Shown piece by piece: positions 9,628 through 18,069 of a stretch of 64,000 nt of DNA. The notes under the pieces are model-generated. The model did not search any database. It had not been told where the DNA came from and saw nothing but the letters and a program-made list of their open reading frames with translations. Both the position numbers and the translations under genes were made by a program. Positions within the stretch are counted from its first letter, which is position 1; every line of letters starts with the position of its first letter. The stretch comes from Kribbella flavida DSM 17836 (GTDB lineage: Bacteria > Actinomycetota > Actinomycetes > Propionibacteriales > Kribbellaceae), in NCBI RefSeq assembly GCF_000024345.1, contig NC_013729.1, positions 5,208,001 through 5,272,000 of the forward strand, given 5' to 3'.

Positions 9628-10233
9628 ATGGGACTTCGCGAGCTGAAGCGGGAGCGCACCCGCCGGCTGATCTCGGACAAGGCCTTCGAGCTGTTCACCG
9701 ACCACGGTTTCGGCCGGACCACGGTCGAGCAGATCGCCGCGGCGGCGGAGGTCGGGCCGAGCACGCTCTACCGGTACTTCCCGACCAAGGAGACGCTGGT
9801 CCTCGAGTTCGTCGAGCACAGCCTGTTCGGCGCGCTCGACTGGTTCCGCGAGCAACCCGCCGACGCGGAACTGCCGGACGCGCTGGAGCAGGTGATCGGC
9901 CGGGTCCTGGACCTGATGGAGAGCAATCCCGACCGGGTCCGCGCGGTGTACGAGCTGGCCGGGCAGACGCCGTCGCTGAGCGCCCACCTGACCGACGCGA
10001 CCTGGCGCTGGCGTACGGAGCTGAGCGTCGAGCTCGAACGCCGCCTGCCGGGCGCCGGCAGCACGGCCGGGCTGACCGCGAAACTGGCCGCCGGCATCGC
10101 GATGAACATCATCGAGATCGTCGTCGAGACCTGGGTCGCCGCGCCCGACGGTCCGAGCGTCAAGGACCTCGCCAAGAACACCCTCGGCCTGCTCCGCGAC
10201 GGCGCGATCCCGCTGCCCCGCACGCCGCACTGA
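9628..10233 (+). CDS. TetR-family regulator of the P450 operon
   Basis: A 201-residue TetR protein starting MGLRELKRERTRRLI. The DNA-binding domain covers about residues 8-55, with TTVEQIAAAAEVGPSTLYRYFPTK as the helix-turn-helix. A helical C-terminal domain of the common AcrR-like type follows. The ATG at 9628 is preceded by GAGGGGGTTGG and fits the family start; in-frame codons further upstream would run through the palindromic operator region. It is divergent from the P450 operon and probably represses it and itself. Confidence 0.88.
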   Translation: MGLRELKRERTRRLISDKAFELFTDHGFGRTTVEQIAAAAEVGPSTLYRYFPTKETLVLEFVEHSLFGALDWFREQPADAELPDALEQVIGRVLDLMESNPDRVRAVYELAGQTPSLSAHLTDATWRWRTELSVELERRLPGAGSTAGLTAKLAAGIAMNIIEIVVETWVAAPDGPSVKDLAKNTLGLLRDGAIPLPRTPH

Positions 10234-10288
10234 CCACCTGGCCGGTCCGGAACGCTGCCGGGCGCAGGCAGTTGACACAATCGGCGGC

Positions 10289-11395
10289 ATGACGCCTGAC
10301 CTGGATCCCTCCACCGTCGTCGTGCACGCGGGGCGCCCCGAGCGGGTGCCGGACGCGCCGCTCGGTGGCTCGCCGGTGTTCAGCTCGACCTACCTCGCCG
10401 GCGGGCAGCGTGGCTACGGGCGCTTCGACAACGACGCCTGGGCCGCGCTCGAACAAACCCTGGGAGCACTGGAAGGCGGCCGTGGGCTGACCTTCGCCTC
10501 CGGCATGGCCGCCGTCGCCGCGCTCCTGGACCTCGTCCCGGTCGGCGGTCGCGTCGTCGCCCCCCAGCACGCCTACAGCGGCGTACTGGGTCTGCTCGAC
10601 CAGCAGGCGTCCACCGGGCGCGTGCAACTCCAGCGGGTCGACATCGCCGACACCGAAGCGGTGACGGCCGCCGTTGCCGGCGCCGACCTGCTGTGGATCG
10701 AGTCGCCGACCAACCCGGCGATGGAGGTCGCGGACCTTCCTGCCCTGTGCGCGGCCGGTCGGGCCGCCGGCACGACTGTTGTCGTCGACAACACCTTCGC
10801 CACCCCGCTGCTGCAACGCCCGCTGGCGGTCGGCGCCGACGTGGTGATGCACTCGGCCACCAAGTTCATCGCAGGCCACTCGGACGTCGTCCTGGGCGCG
10901 ATCGTCACCGCTGACGACAAGCTGTGGACCGCACTGGAGACCAAGCGCCGCAGCCTCGGAGCGATCCCGGGCCCGATGGAGGCCTGGCTGGCACTGCGCG
11001 GTCTCCGGACCCTGGCTCTGCGTCTCGACCGGGCGCAGGCGAACGCCGCGTTCCTCGCCGAGCGCCTGCTTGAGCACCCGCGAGTCAGCCGCGTCCGGTA
11101 CCCCGGTCTGCCGGACGACCCCGGGCACGTCCGGGCCAAGCAGCAGATGAGCGGCTTCGGCGCCATCCTGGCGATCGAGCTGGGCGGCGACGCCGACCGC
11201 GCCCAGCGAGTTTGCGAAAGCACCAAGCTGTGGGTGCACGCGACCAGCGTCGGCGGCGTCGAGTCGATGCTGGAACGCCGCCGCCGCTGGCCCGCCGAAG
11301 TACCGACGATCCCGGCCGACCTGATCCGCCTGTCAGTCGGCATCGAACACCCCAACGACCTGTGGACCGACCTCGCGCAGGCGCTGGAAAGTTAG
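10289..11395 (+). CDS. PLP-dependent Cys/Met metabolism enzyme (cystathionine gamma-lyase/synthase family)
   Basis: A 368-residue fold-type I PLP enzyme of the MetB/MetC/CGL family. Seen: YGRFDNDAWAALE near residue 42, the cofactor-stacking region TFASGMAAV, VDNTFATPLLQRPL near 162, and the PLP lysine in HSATKFIAGHSDVVLG near 192. It cleaves or forms cystathionine or related thioethers; which reaction is used cannot be told from sequence. It is transcribed alone. A CACAAT hexamer lies about 12 bases before the ATG, so the transcript may be nearly leaderless. Confidence 0.88.
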   Translation: MTPDLDPSTVVVHAGRPERVPDAPLGGSPVFSSTYLAGGQRGYGRFDNDAWAALEQTLGALEGGRGLTFASGMAAVAALLDLVPVGGRVVAPQHAYSGVLGLLDQQASTGRVQLQRVDIADTEAVTAAVAGADLLWIESPTNPAMEVADLPALCAAGRAAGTTVVVDNTFATPLLQRPLAVGADVVMHSATKFIAGHSDVVLGAIVTADDKLWTALETKRRSLGAIPGPMEAWLALRGLRTLALRLDRAQANAAFLAERLLEHPRVSRVRYPGLPDDPGHVRAKQQMSGFGAILAIELGGDADRAQRVCESTKLWVHATSVGGVESMLERRRRWPAEVPTIPADLIRLSVGIEHPNDLWTDLAQALES

Positions 11396-11445
11396 TTTTC
11401 GCTGAGTCGTGCACGGCCCCAGAACCGCCCGTACCGTGAGCGAGC

Positions 11446-12243
11446 ATGGTCGAGACCGCGTACGCCGAACCACCGCTCGCCGCCTGGTCGAGCATCCTGA
11501 CCGCTCCGCGCGCGCAGCGGATGGCGCACCTCAACCCCGATGTGCGGCTGTGGTCGGTGACCGCCGACGACCGGAGCTACATCGTGCGATCGTTCGGTCG
11601 TTGGCGTCCCGGCGCCGGGATGGTCGACGAGTACCGCGTCCTGCTGCACCTGAAGGACGCGGGATTCCCGGTCGCCGTCCCGATCGTCACCGACGCCGGC
11701 ACCCTCGCCGCCCGGGACGGGCACCGCACTTATGTACTGGTGCCCCGGCTCGCCGCCGAAAAGCAGGAAGAACTGCCGACCGGCGATGTGTGCTTCCAGA
11801 TCGGTTCCGCGATCGGCAACCTGCACGCGGCGCTGGCGCAGTACCCCTGGCCGGTCAGGTCCTATGAGCACGACGTCCTGCAGCAAGCCTTCGACGAGGC
11901 CCTCCAGAAGCTGCCTCAGGCCGTCCGGGAAAGCTCGGTGCGCCCTCACCAGGCCGTGGTCACGTCCTCACTGCGAGGCCTGCCCCGGCAACTGATCCAC
12001 GGGGACTGCAATGCCGGGAACATCCTCGTCAGCAGAGGCAGAGTGTCCGGCGTCATCGACCTGGATCAGCTGCGGGCCGCGATGCTGGCCGCCGAGATCA
12101 CGCTCACCTCCTGGAGCCACGTACTGCTCACCGAAAGGCGTGACCGAGCTCGACCGGACGAGCGTGCACGGTACGACGCCGGGGTCGCCGCACTGAGCTG
12201 GATCAGCCGGCATTTCGCCGAACTGAACGCCGCCCTCGCCTGA
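11446..12243 (+). CDS. APH/choline-kinase-fold phosphotransferase
   Basis: A 265-residue kinase-like protein. Seen: the catalytic-loop motif LIHGDCNAGNIL near residues 185-196 (HGD-x4-N), followed by the metal-binding GVIDLDQL near 204. The N-lobe Lys region is weak (SYIVRSFGRW). The family phosphorylates small molecules such as aminoglycosides, homoserine or choline. Nothing here identifies the substrate, so resistance should not be assumed. It is convergent with the MFS gene that ends 15 bases beyond its stop. Confidence 0.75.
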   Translation: MVETAYAEPPLAAWSSILTAPRAQRMAHLNPDVRLWSVTADDRSYIVRSFGRWRPGAGMVDEYRVLLHLKDAGFPVAVPIVTDAGTLAARDGHRTYVLVPRLAAEKQEELPTGDVCFQIGSAIGNLHAALAQYPWPVRSYEHDVLQQAFDEALQKLPQAVRESSVRPHQAVVTSSLRGLPRQLIHGDCNAGNILVSRGRVSGVIDLDQLRAAMLAAEITLTSWSHVLLTERRDRARPDERARYDAGVAALSWISRHFAELNAALA

Positions 12244-12258
12244 CATCGCCCCGGGCAC

Positions 12259-13425
12259 TCAGTCCTTCGGTGCTCGCAGCACCGGGGCGCCGAGGACTGT
12301 GATGACGCAGAGGATCACCGGGAGAATGAAAGCGAGGTTGAGCGGCATCCAGTGCGCCAGCCCACCGATCAGCGCCGGGCCCGCGAGCAGGCCGACGTAC
12401 CCGAGGCCGACCACCCGGGCCATCAACGCACCCGAGGCGCGCGGGTCCAGGTTGCCCGCGGCGGTGAACAGCTGCGGTACGCCGCCGGCCAGTCCCAGCC
12501 CGAACAGCGCCCACCCGACCAGGGCGACCGGAACCCACGGAACCACGATCACGATCGTCAGCCCGACCGCGGCGAGCGCGGCGCCGTACCGGACGATCGC
12601 CATCGCGCCGACCATCGCCGCGACCCGGTCGGTGGCGAACCGCCCGATCGTCATCGCGACCGCGAACGCGCCGTACGCGTAGGCCGCCGTACTGGTGGAG
12701 GTGCCGAGCACGTCGCGGAAGTGCAGCGCGGCCCAGTCGTTGGCGACCCCCTCGGCCAGCATCAGCCCGAAGGCGAGACCGCCGAGCGCCCAGACGAGCT
12801 TCGCCGGCGGCTTGGCCCGTTCCTCGTGCTGCTCCGGCTCGTCCGGAACGTCCGCCTCGATCAGGTACCGGCTGGTGGCCAGCGAGACGACGATGCAGAG
12901 CACACCACAGGCGCCGAGCGTCACCTCGGTCGGTACGTCGGCCCGCAGCGTCCCGGCGCCGATCAGCGCGGCGAACGCACCGCCGATAGACCACATCGCG
13001 TGGAAGGCCGCCATGATCGGCCGCGGGTAGCCGCGCTCGACGATGACCGCGTGCGCGTTCATCCCGACGTCGAGAGATCCGTTGGCGAAGCCGAACAGGG
13101 CCAGCGCCAGTCCGAGGGTCCACCAGTTGTCGGCGAGTCCGGGGCCGAAGAGCGCGATGCCCAGCAGTACGCCGGCCGCCGGAACCAGGCGTCGCTGGCC
13201 CAACCGGTCGGCCAGCGGACCGGCGACCTGCATGCCGAGAAAGGCTGCACCGCCGAGCACGAGCAGCAGCAGCCCGAGCGTGCTGTGGGTGATGCCGGTC
13301 GCGTGCTCGATGTTCGGGATGTGCACGACCCACAGACCGACGGCGAAGCCGTTGAGGCCGAAGTACACCCAGGTGGCGACCCGGGCCGCCCGCGGCGGGG
13401 CGGCGACGGGGGTGGTGGTGGTCAA
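12259..13425 (-). CDS. MFS transporter, 12-span
   Basis: A 388-residue permease with 12 predicted membrane segments. Seen: GPLADRLGQRRLV in loop 2-3, the ALFGFANGSLDVGMNAHAV segment in helix 4, and a charged central loop (PDEPEQHEERAK) near the middle. This pattern is common in uncharacterised MFS carriers related to YbjJ. I chose the TTG at 13425, which overlaps the DeoR stop (TTGA), because upstream in-frame sequence is Arg-rich and antisense-like. Its coupling to the DeoR gene suggests a sugar or sugar-derivative substrate; direction of transport is unknown. Confidence 0.82.
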   Translation of the reverse strand: MTTTTPVAAPPRAARVATWVYFGLNGFAVGLWVVHIPNIEHATGITHSTLGLLLLVLGGAAFLGMQVAGPLADRLGQRRLVPAAGVLLGIALFGPGLADNWWTLGLALALFGFANGSLDVGMNAHAVIVERGYPRPIMAAFHAMWSIGGAFAALIGAGTLRADVPTEVTLGACGVLCIVVSLATSRYLIEADVPDEPEQHEERAKPPAKLVWALGGLAFGLMLAEGVANDWAALHFRDVLGTSTSTAAYAYGAFAVAMTIGRFATDRVAAMVGAMAIVRYGAALAAVGLTIVIVVPWVPVALVGWALFGLGLAGGVPQLFTAAGNLDPRASGALMARVVGLGYVGLLAGPALIGGLAHWMPLNLAFILPVILCVITVLGAPVLRAPKD

Positions 13426-14198
13426 GAGACGGTGTCCTCTCCGGCGACCCGGACCAGGACGCCGCGCTCGGCCAGCGCCGCGCGTTCGTCGACCGGAGCC
13501 GTGGGGTCGGTGATGATCAGGTCCGGCCGGTCGGCCGGGCAGATGTAGGCCAGCGCGGCCCGGTCCCACTTCGCGCCGTCGACCAGCGCGATCGAACGGG
13601 TGGCGACGGCGAGCGCCTGCAGCTTCACCTCGGCGTCGCCGAGGTCGAAAGCGGTCAGACCGGCGTCCAGGCTGAACGCGCACGGGCTGAGAACGGCGAC
13701 GTCGAACCGCAGCGCCCGCAACGAGGCCAGCGTCAGCGGCCCGACCAGCGCCTGCTGGCCCTGGCGGGGCTCGCCACCGGGCAGCAGCAACCTGATGCCG
13801 GGGGCATCGATCAGCTCCTGCGCGACCTGCAGCGACAGCGGCATCACCGTCATCGTGCGGTGCCGCAGCCGCCGGGCCACCTCGAGCGCGGTCGTCCCGC
13901 TGTCGAGCACGATCGTCTCGCCGTCGCGCAGTTGCTCGACGGCCGCCTCGGCGATCGCCTGCTTGGCCTCCACCGCGGCGGTGGACCGGACGGCGAAGGG
14001 CGGCTCGACGCCCGCCGGCATGGCCGAGATCGCGCCGCCGTGCACCCGCTTGAGCACCCCCTGCGCGGCCAGGAAGTCGAGGTCGCGGCGCACCGTCATG
14101 TCGGACGCGCCGGTCAGCTCGACCAGCTCACCGACCCCGACCCGCGGGGCGCCACGCAACCGCTCGACGATCACGCGCTGACGCTCGGCACTCTTCAC
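13422..14198 (-). CDS. DeoR-family transcriptional regulator
   Basis: A 258-residue DeoR/GlpR-type repressor. The N-terminal winged helix covers about residues 5-57 (LVELTGASDMTVRRDLDFLAAQGVLKRVHGGA), and the C-terminal sugar-phosphate-sensing domain carries DSGTTALEVARRL near residue 100. It overlaps the following MFS gene by four bases. Two or three AACA/TGTT inverted half-site pairs lie 12-46 bases before its start, so autoregulation is likely. The effector is probably a phosphorylated sugar, by family. Confidence 0.9.
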   Translation of the reverse strand: MKSAERQRVIVERLRGAPRVGVGELVELTGASDMTVRRDLDFLAAQGVLKRVHGGAISAMPAGVEPPFAVRSTAAVEAKQAIAEAAVEQLRDGETIVLDSGTTALEVARRLRHRTMTVMPLSLQVAQELIDAPGIRLLLPGGEPRQGQQALVGPLTLASLRALRFDVAVLSPCAFSLDAGLTAFDLGDAEVKLQALAVATRSIALVDGAKWDRAALAYICPADRPDLIITDPTAPVDERAALAERGVLVRVAGEDTVS

Positions 14199-14209
14199 CC
14201 GGAGAATCT

Positions 14210-14244
14210 AACATCCGAGTGTTGATTCGAACAAAACACTTGTT
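14210..14244. promoter_or_regulatory. DeoR operator cluster
   Basis: Alternating half-sites AACA (14210), TGTT (14220), AACA (14230) and TGTT (14241) are separated by 6, 6 and 7 bases. They form overlapping palindromes such as AACATCCGAGTGTT. TGTT/AACA arms are typical of DeoR/GlpR-family operators. The cluster begins 12 bases upstream of the deoR-mfs operon. Confidence 0.65.
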
Positions 14245-14282
14245 GATCTGGTCGAACCACAGACGCCACCACCGACGCCGAC

Positions 14283-14312
14283 ACAGCGCCGCCCGGCCTC
14301 GACCGGGCGGCG
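14283..14312. terminator. strong hairpin after the sugar isomerase gene
   Basis: A perfect 12-base-pair stem (AGCGCCGCCCGG / CCGGGCGGCGCT) with a 6-base loop lies just past the minus-strand stop at 14321. There is no long T-run, as is common for actinobacterial terminators. It probably separates the isomerase transcript from the deoR promoter. Confidence 0.6.
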
Positions 14313-14320
14313 CTCACGGG

Positions 14321-15328
14321 CTACTTGTCGGTGGCGAAGGCCGCGTCGAACGACGCCTCGGGGGCGTCGAAGGCGAGCTTGCGGATCACGTTCACGGCCT
14401 CGGCGGCGCCGACCGTGCGCTCCATGCCGGCGTCCTCCCACTCCACCGAGATCGGGCCGGAGTAGCCGATCGAGTTCAGCACCCGGAAGCAGTCCTCCCA
14501 GTTCACGTCGCCGTGACCGGTCGAGTAGAAGTCCCAGCCGCGGCGCGGGTCGCCCCACGGCAGGTGCGAGCCGAGCCGGCCGTTGCGGCCGCCGCCGGTG
14601 CGCATCCGGGTGTCCTTGCAGTCGACGTGGTAGATCCGGTCCTTGAAGTCCCACAGGAACGCGACCGGGTCGATGTCCTGCCAGACCATGTGGCTGGGGT
14701 CCCAGTTCAGCCCGAAGGCCTCCCGGTGCCCGATCGCCTCCAGCGCCAGCGTCGTGGTCCAGTAGTCGTACGCGATCTCCGACGGGTGCACCTCGTGCGC
14801 GAACCGCACGCCGACCTCGTCGAACACGTCCAGGATCGGGTTCCACCGGTCGGCGAAGTCGGTGTAGCCGGCCGCGATCCGCTCGGCCGGCACCGGCGGG
14901 AACATCGCGACGTACTGCCAGATCGACGACCCGGTGAAGCCGATCACCGTGTCCACGCCCAGCTTGGCGGCCGCCCGGGCGGTGTTCTTCAGGTCCTCGG
15001 CCGCACGCTGCCGAACCCCCTCGGGATCGCCGTCGCCCCAGACCCGGGACGGCAGGATCGCCTGGTGCCGGAAGTCGATCGGGTCGTCGCAGACCGCCTG
15101 GCCGACCAGGTGGTTCGAGATCGCCCAGACCTTGAGGTTGTACTTGTCGAGGATCTCCAGCCGGCCGGCGACGTAGAACTCGTCGTCGATCGCCTGCTGG
15201 ACGTCGAAGTGGTCACCGGAACAGGCGATCTCGACGCCGTCGTAGCCCCACGACGAGGCCAGACCGCAGACCTCCTCGAACGGCAGGTCGGCCCACTGGC
15301 CGGTGAACAGGGTGATCGGGCGTGGCAT
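14321..15328 (-). CDS. xylose-isomerase-like TIM-barrel sugar isomerase/epimerase
   Basis: A 335-residue AP-endonuclease-2/xylose-isomerase-like TIM barrel. Likely metal ligands are seen in HEVHPSEIAYDYW (Glu near 177), GLNWDPSHMVWQ (Asp/His near 210), YHVDCKDT (Asp/Lys near 238) and SVEWEDAGMERT near the end. Relatives include IolE/IolI and 3-keto-sugar enzymes. It lies 44 bases downstream of a Gfo/Idh/MocA dehydrogenase on the same strand, a pairing common in inositol-like or 3-keto-glycoside metabolism. The exact substrate is unknown. Confidence 0.8.
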   Translation of the reverse strand: MPRPITLFTGQWADLPFEEVCGLASSWGYDGVEIACSGDHFDVQQAIDDEFYVAGRLEILDKYNLKVWAISNHLVGQAVCDDPIDFRHQAILPSRVWGDGDPEGVRQRAAEDLKNTARAAAKLGVDTVIGFTGSSIWQYVAMFPPVPAERIAAGYTDFADRWNPILDVFDEVGVRFAHEVHPSEIAYDYWTTTLALEAIGHREAFGLNWDPSHMVWQDIDPVAFLWDFKDRIYHVDCKDTRMRTGGGRNGRLGSHLPWGDPRRGWDFYSTGHGDVNWEDCFRVLNSIGYSGPISVEWEDAGMERTVGAAEAVNVIRKLAFDAPEASFDAAFATDK

Positions 15329-15372
15329 CCGCGGAACTCCTCAGGTCAGAATGGTGGTCTGGTACGGCGTAC

Positions 15373-16497
15373 TCAGCCCGGCTCCGGCTCAGACTCGACG
15401 GTGACCCAGGCGGCGCCGGAGCCGGCCGAGCGCAGCACGGCGTCGACCAGGCGGGCCGACCGTGCACCGGCGGCGAAGTCCGGAAGTCCGTCCGGACGGT
15501 CACCGCCGAGCACGGCCGCGTAGGTGTCCGCGACGAACGAGTCGAACGCGTCCTGGTACCCCTGGGCGTGACCGGCCGGCAGCCGGTTCACCCGGGCCGC
15601 GGGCGGGCTCAAGGTCTCGGGGTCGCGGGTGAGCAACTGGCTGCCGGCGCGGTGGCCGACCCACAGGCGGTCCGGGTCCTCCTGGTCGAAGCCGTAGCTG
15701 GCCTCGGTCCCGGACACCTCCAGGTAGAGCCGGTTCTTCCGGCCGGCCGCGACCTGGCTGACCACGACCGTGCCGACGACGCCGGCCTCGGTCCGGAACT
15801 GGGCCGTGGCCAGGTCCTCGGTCCGGACCGCGACGCCACCGCGCTGCGCCCGGACCGTGCGGGTCTGCGCACTCACCTCGGCGATCCGGTCACCGGTGAC
15901 GAACTCGGTCAGGTCGCACCAGTGCGAGCCGATGTCGGCGAAGGTGCGCGACGGACCGCCGGCGGCGTCGTCGACGCGCCAGTTGTCGTCGTCGGCGCCG
16001 GCCAGCCAGTCCTGCAGGTAGCTGCCGTGCAGCGTGGTGATCACGCCGGCGTCTCCCGCGGCGATCCGGGTGCGCAGCTCGCGGACCATCGGGTGGTAGC
16101 GGTAGACGAACGGGACCGTGGCGACCCGGCCGGCCTCCTGAGCCGCCGCGAGCAGGCCGGCGGCGTCCTGGGGCGAGGTGGCCAGCGGCTTCTCGCAGAT
16201 GACGTGCTTGCCCGCTTCCAGCGCCTGCAGGGTCACCGGCAGGTGCGTGTTGTTCGGCGTACAGACATGGACGAGGTCGACGTCGGCGGCCAGCAGCTCG
16301 TCGAGCGTGCCGAAGCCCTGCTCGGCGCCGGTCGCGGCGGCCGCGGCGTCCGCCCGCTCGGGGCTCGACCCGATCGCGCCGACGACGCGCGCGCCGGAGA
16401 CCAGGGCCGACCGGCCGTGCACCCGGCCCATGAAGCCACCACCGACGATTCCGACCTTCAGCTTGTCTGTGGACACGCTCGGGACGCTATGTGACAC
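15373..16497 (-). CDS. Gfo/Idh/MocA-family oxidoreductase
   Basis: A 374-residue NAD(P)-dependent sugar dehydrogenase. The Rossmann motif VGIVGGGFMGRVHG lies near residues 14-27, the conserved CEKPLA near 100 (Lys as catalytic residue), and IGSHWCDL with active-site His near 192. The first of two possible GTG starts (16497 and 16476) lies inside the palindrome shared with the divergent ROK gene; the second is also plausible. It is co-transcribed with the TIM-barrel isomerase and probably oxidises a sugar or cyclitol hydroxyl. Confidence 0.88.
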   Translation of the reverse strand: MSHSVPSVSTDKLKVGIVGGGFMGRVHGRSALVSGARVVGAIGSSPERADAAAAATGAEQGFGTLDELLAADVDLVHVCTPNNTHLPVTLQALEAGKHVICEKPLATSPQDAAGLLAAAQEAGRVATVPFVYRYHPMVRELRTRIAAGDAGVITTLHGSYLQDWLAGADDDNWRVDDAAGGPSRTFADIGSHWCDLTEFVTGDRIAEVSAQTRTVRAQRGGVAVRTEDLATAQFRTEAGVVGTVVVSQVAAGRKNRLYLEVSGTEASYGFDQEDPDRLWVGHRAGSQLLTRDPETLSPPAARVNRLPAGHAQGYQDAFDSFVADTYAAVLGGDRPDGLPDFAAGARSARLVDAVLRSAGSGAAWVTVESEPEPG

Positions 16498-16521
16498 TTT
16501 TGAACCCTGTCAAGCAAAAGT
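16496..16521. promoter_or_regulatory. inverted repeat between the Gfo/Idh and ROK genes (candidate ROK operator)
   Basis: A perfect 7-base inverted repeat ACTTTTG-N12-CAAAAGT lies in the 51-base divergent interval. It is AT-rich in a GC-rich region. Its position suits autoregulation and control of the dehydrogenase operon by the ROK repressor; assignment is inferred. Confidence 0.55.
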
Positions 16522-16548
16522 CCAGCAACCACTCGACGGAAGTCCGCG

Positions 16549-17697
16549 ATGACCGATCTCAGCACCACCGCCGCCGAGGCGGGCCCGCTGCTGCGGGTGC
16601 TGCTCGACGGCCGGCCGCGGACCCGGGCCGAACTGATCGACCTGAGCGGGCTGGCCCGGTCCACGGTGACCGGCAGGATCGAGGCACTGCTCGCGAGCGG
16701 CCTCGTCGTACCGTCCGGCGAGGCGGCGTCGACCGGTGGCCGGCCGCCTGCCCGGTTCCGCTTCAACCCGTCGGCGCGGCTGGTGCTGGCCGCGGACGTC
16801 GGCGCGACCCATCTGTCGGTCGCGCTGACCGATCTGGCCGGGGCATTGGTCGGCAGCAGCACGATCGCGCTGAACATCGCCGAGGGACCGGAGATCGTGC
16901 TCGGCGCGATCGTGCGCACCGGTCGCGAACTGCTCGCTGCGGCGGACCGCTCCGTCACCGACCTGGCCGGTACCGGCGTCGGCCTGCCCGGCCCGGTCGA
17001 GCACCTCACCGGCCGCCCGAACCACCCGCCGATCATGCCCGGCTGGGACTCGTACGACGTTGTCGGCCGGCTCGCCGCGGACCTGCCCGGTCCGGTCCTG
17101 GTCGACAACGACGTCAACATCATGGCGCTCGGCGAGCACAGCACGGCGTACGCCGAGGTCGAGCACCTGCTGTTCGTCAAGGTCGCCACCGGGATCGGCG
17201 CGGGCGTGATCAGCGGCGGACGGCTGCATCGCGGCGCTCAGGGCGCGGCCGGCGACATCGGCCACGTCCAGACCCCCGGCCGCACAACCCCCTGCCGCTG
17301 CGGCAACCACGGCTGCCTGGAAGCCGTGGCTTCCGGCACGGCGATCGCGGCCCAGTTGACCGCGTCCGGCATCGCCGCGACCTCGAGCCGCGACGTGGTC
17401 GAGCTGGTTCGCTCGGGCAACGCGGCAGCGACCCAGGCGGTCCGCCAGGCCGGTCGCGAGATCGGGTCGGTGCTCGCGACCTGCGTCAGCCTGCTCAACC
17501 CGTCGGTGATCGTCGTCGGCGGCTCGCTGGCCCTGGCCGGCGACAGCCTGCTGGCCGGCATCCGGGAAGCGGTCTACGCCAGATCGTTGCCGCTGGCCAC
17601 CACCGAGCTCCGCGTCGTCGGCTCCCGCACCGGCCCCGACGCCGCCCTCCGCGGTGCCGCGGCCCTCGTGCTCCAGCACACCCTGTCACTCAGCTGA
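16549..17697 (+). CDS. ROK-family transcriptional repressor
   Basis: A 382-residue ROK protein with an N-terminal winged helix (about residues 12-60, LIDLSGLARSTVTGRIEALLASG) and a sugar-kinase-like domain. Seen: ADVGATHLSVAL as the phosphate-1 motif, LVDNDVNIMALGE, and the zinc-binding CRCGNHGCLEAVAS near residue 255. In regulators of this type the kinase fold senses a sugar. It is divergent from the Gfo/Idh-isomerase operon and very likely represses it. Confidence 0.9.
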   Translation: MTDLSTTAAEAGPLLRVLLDGRPRTRAELIDLSGLARSTVTGRIEALLASGLVVPSGEAASTGGRPPARFRFNPSARLVLAADVGATHLSVALTDLAGALVGSSTIALNIAEGPEIVLGAIVRTGRELLAAADRSVTDLAGTGVGLPGPVEHLTGRPNHPPIMPGWDSYDVVGRLAADLPGPVLVDNDVNIMALGEHSTAYAEVEHLLFVKVATGIGAGVISGGRLHRGAQGAAGDIGHVQTPGRTTPCRCGNHGCLEAVASGTAIAAQLTASGIAATSSRDVVELVRSGNAAATQAVRQAGREIGSVLATCVSLLNPSVIVVGGSLALAGDSLLAGIREAVYARSLPLATTELRVVGSRTGPDAALRGAAALVLQHTLSLS

Positions 17698-17706
17698 CCT
17701 CGCCCA

Positions 17707-18069
17707 TCACGACCAGCTGATCGCCAACTCGTCCACGAGCGCCAGCCCACATTCACCACCGCCCCCGGCAGGACCCCGGAAACTCCAGCACGCTGAGCGA
17801 AGTGCTCCTCCGCGCCCACCCCACGCCGCGAACGCCGCCGGCTCGTGGGCGTTGCCCGGATGCGGGAATGACACCTTGAGCACCGCCGGCCCCGACGTTC
17901 GCCGTACCGGCACGATCAGGCCGACCTGCCCGTGCAGTACCGCGCCGTCCAGCACGCAGTTCCAGCGCGTCAGCAGGTGGTCGACGATGCCGGGCAGCTC
18001 CGCCAGCCAGGCCGCCCCCGCCTCCCCTTCGCGTTCGGTCGTGGACCGGGCGAAGGGGGCGGGGATCAT
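17707..18069 (-). pseudogene. truncated aminoglycoside/hydroxyurea-type kinase remnant
   Basis: The ATG at 18069 overlaps the gpsA stop (ATGA). The first 65 residues match the start of the APH(6)/hydroxyurea kinase family (FARSTTEREGEAGAAWLAELPG, PAVLKVSFPHPGNAHEPAAFAAWGGRG). After GGRG the frame continues as low-complexity Gly/Arg sequence and stops at 17707, about 120 residues in all against roughly 290-310 for the family. The catalytic HGD region is absent. It ends 9 bases from the ROK stop, so it looks cut by the rearrangement that brought in the accessory block. It is probably non-functional. Confidence 0.75.

Noticed and set aside
11446..12243. Aminoglycoside resistance gene
   Set aside because: The kinase motifs are generic to the fold and nothing in the context indicates an antibiotic substrate.
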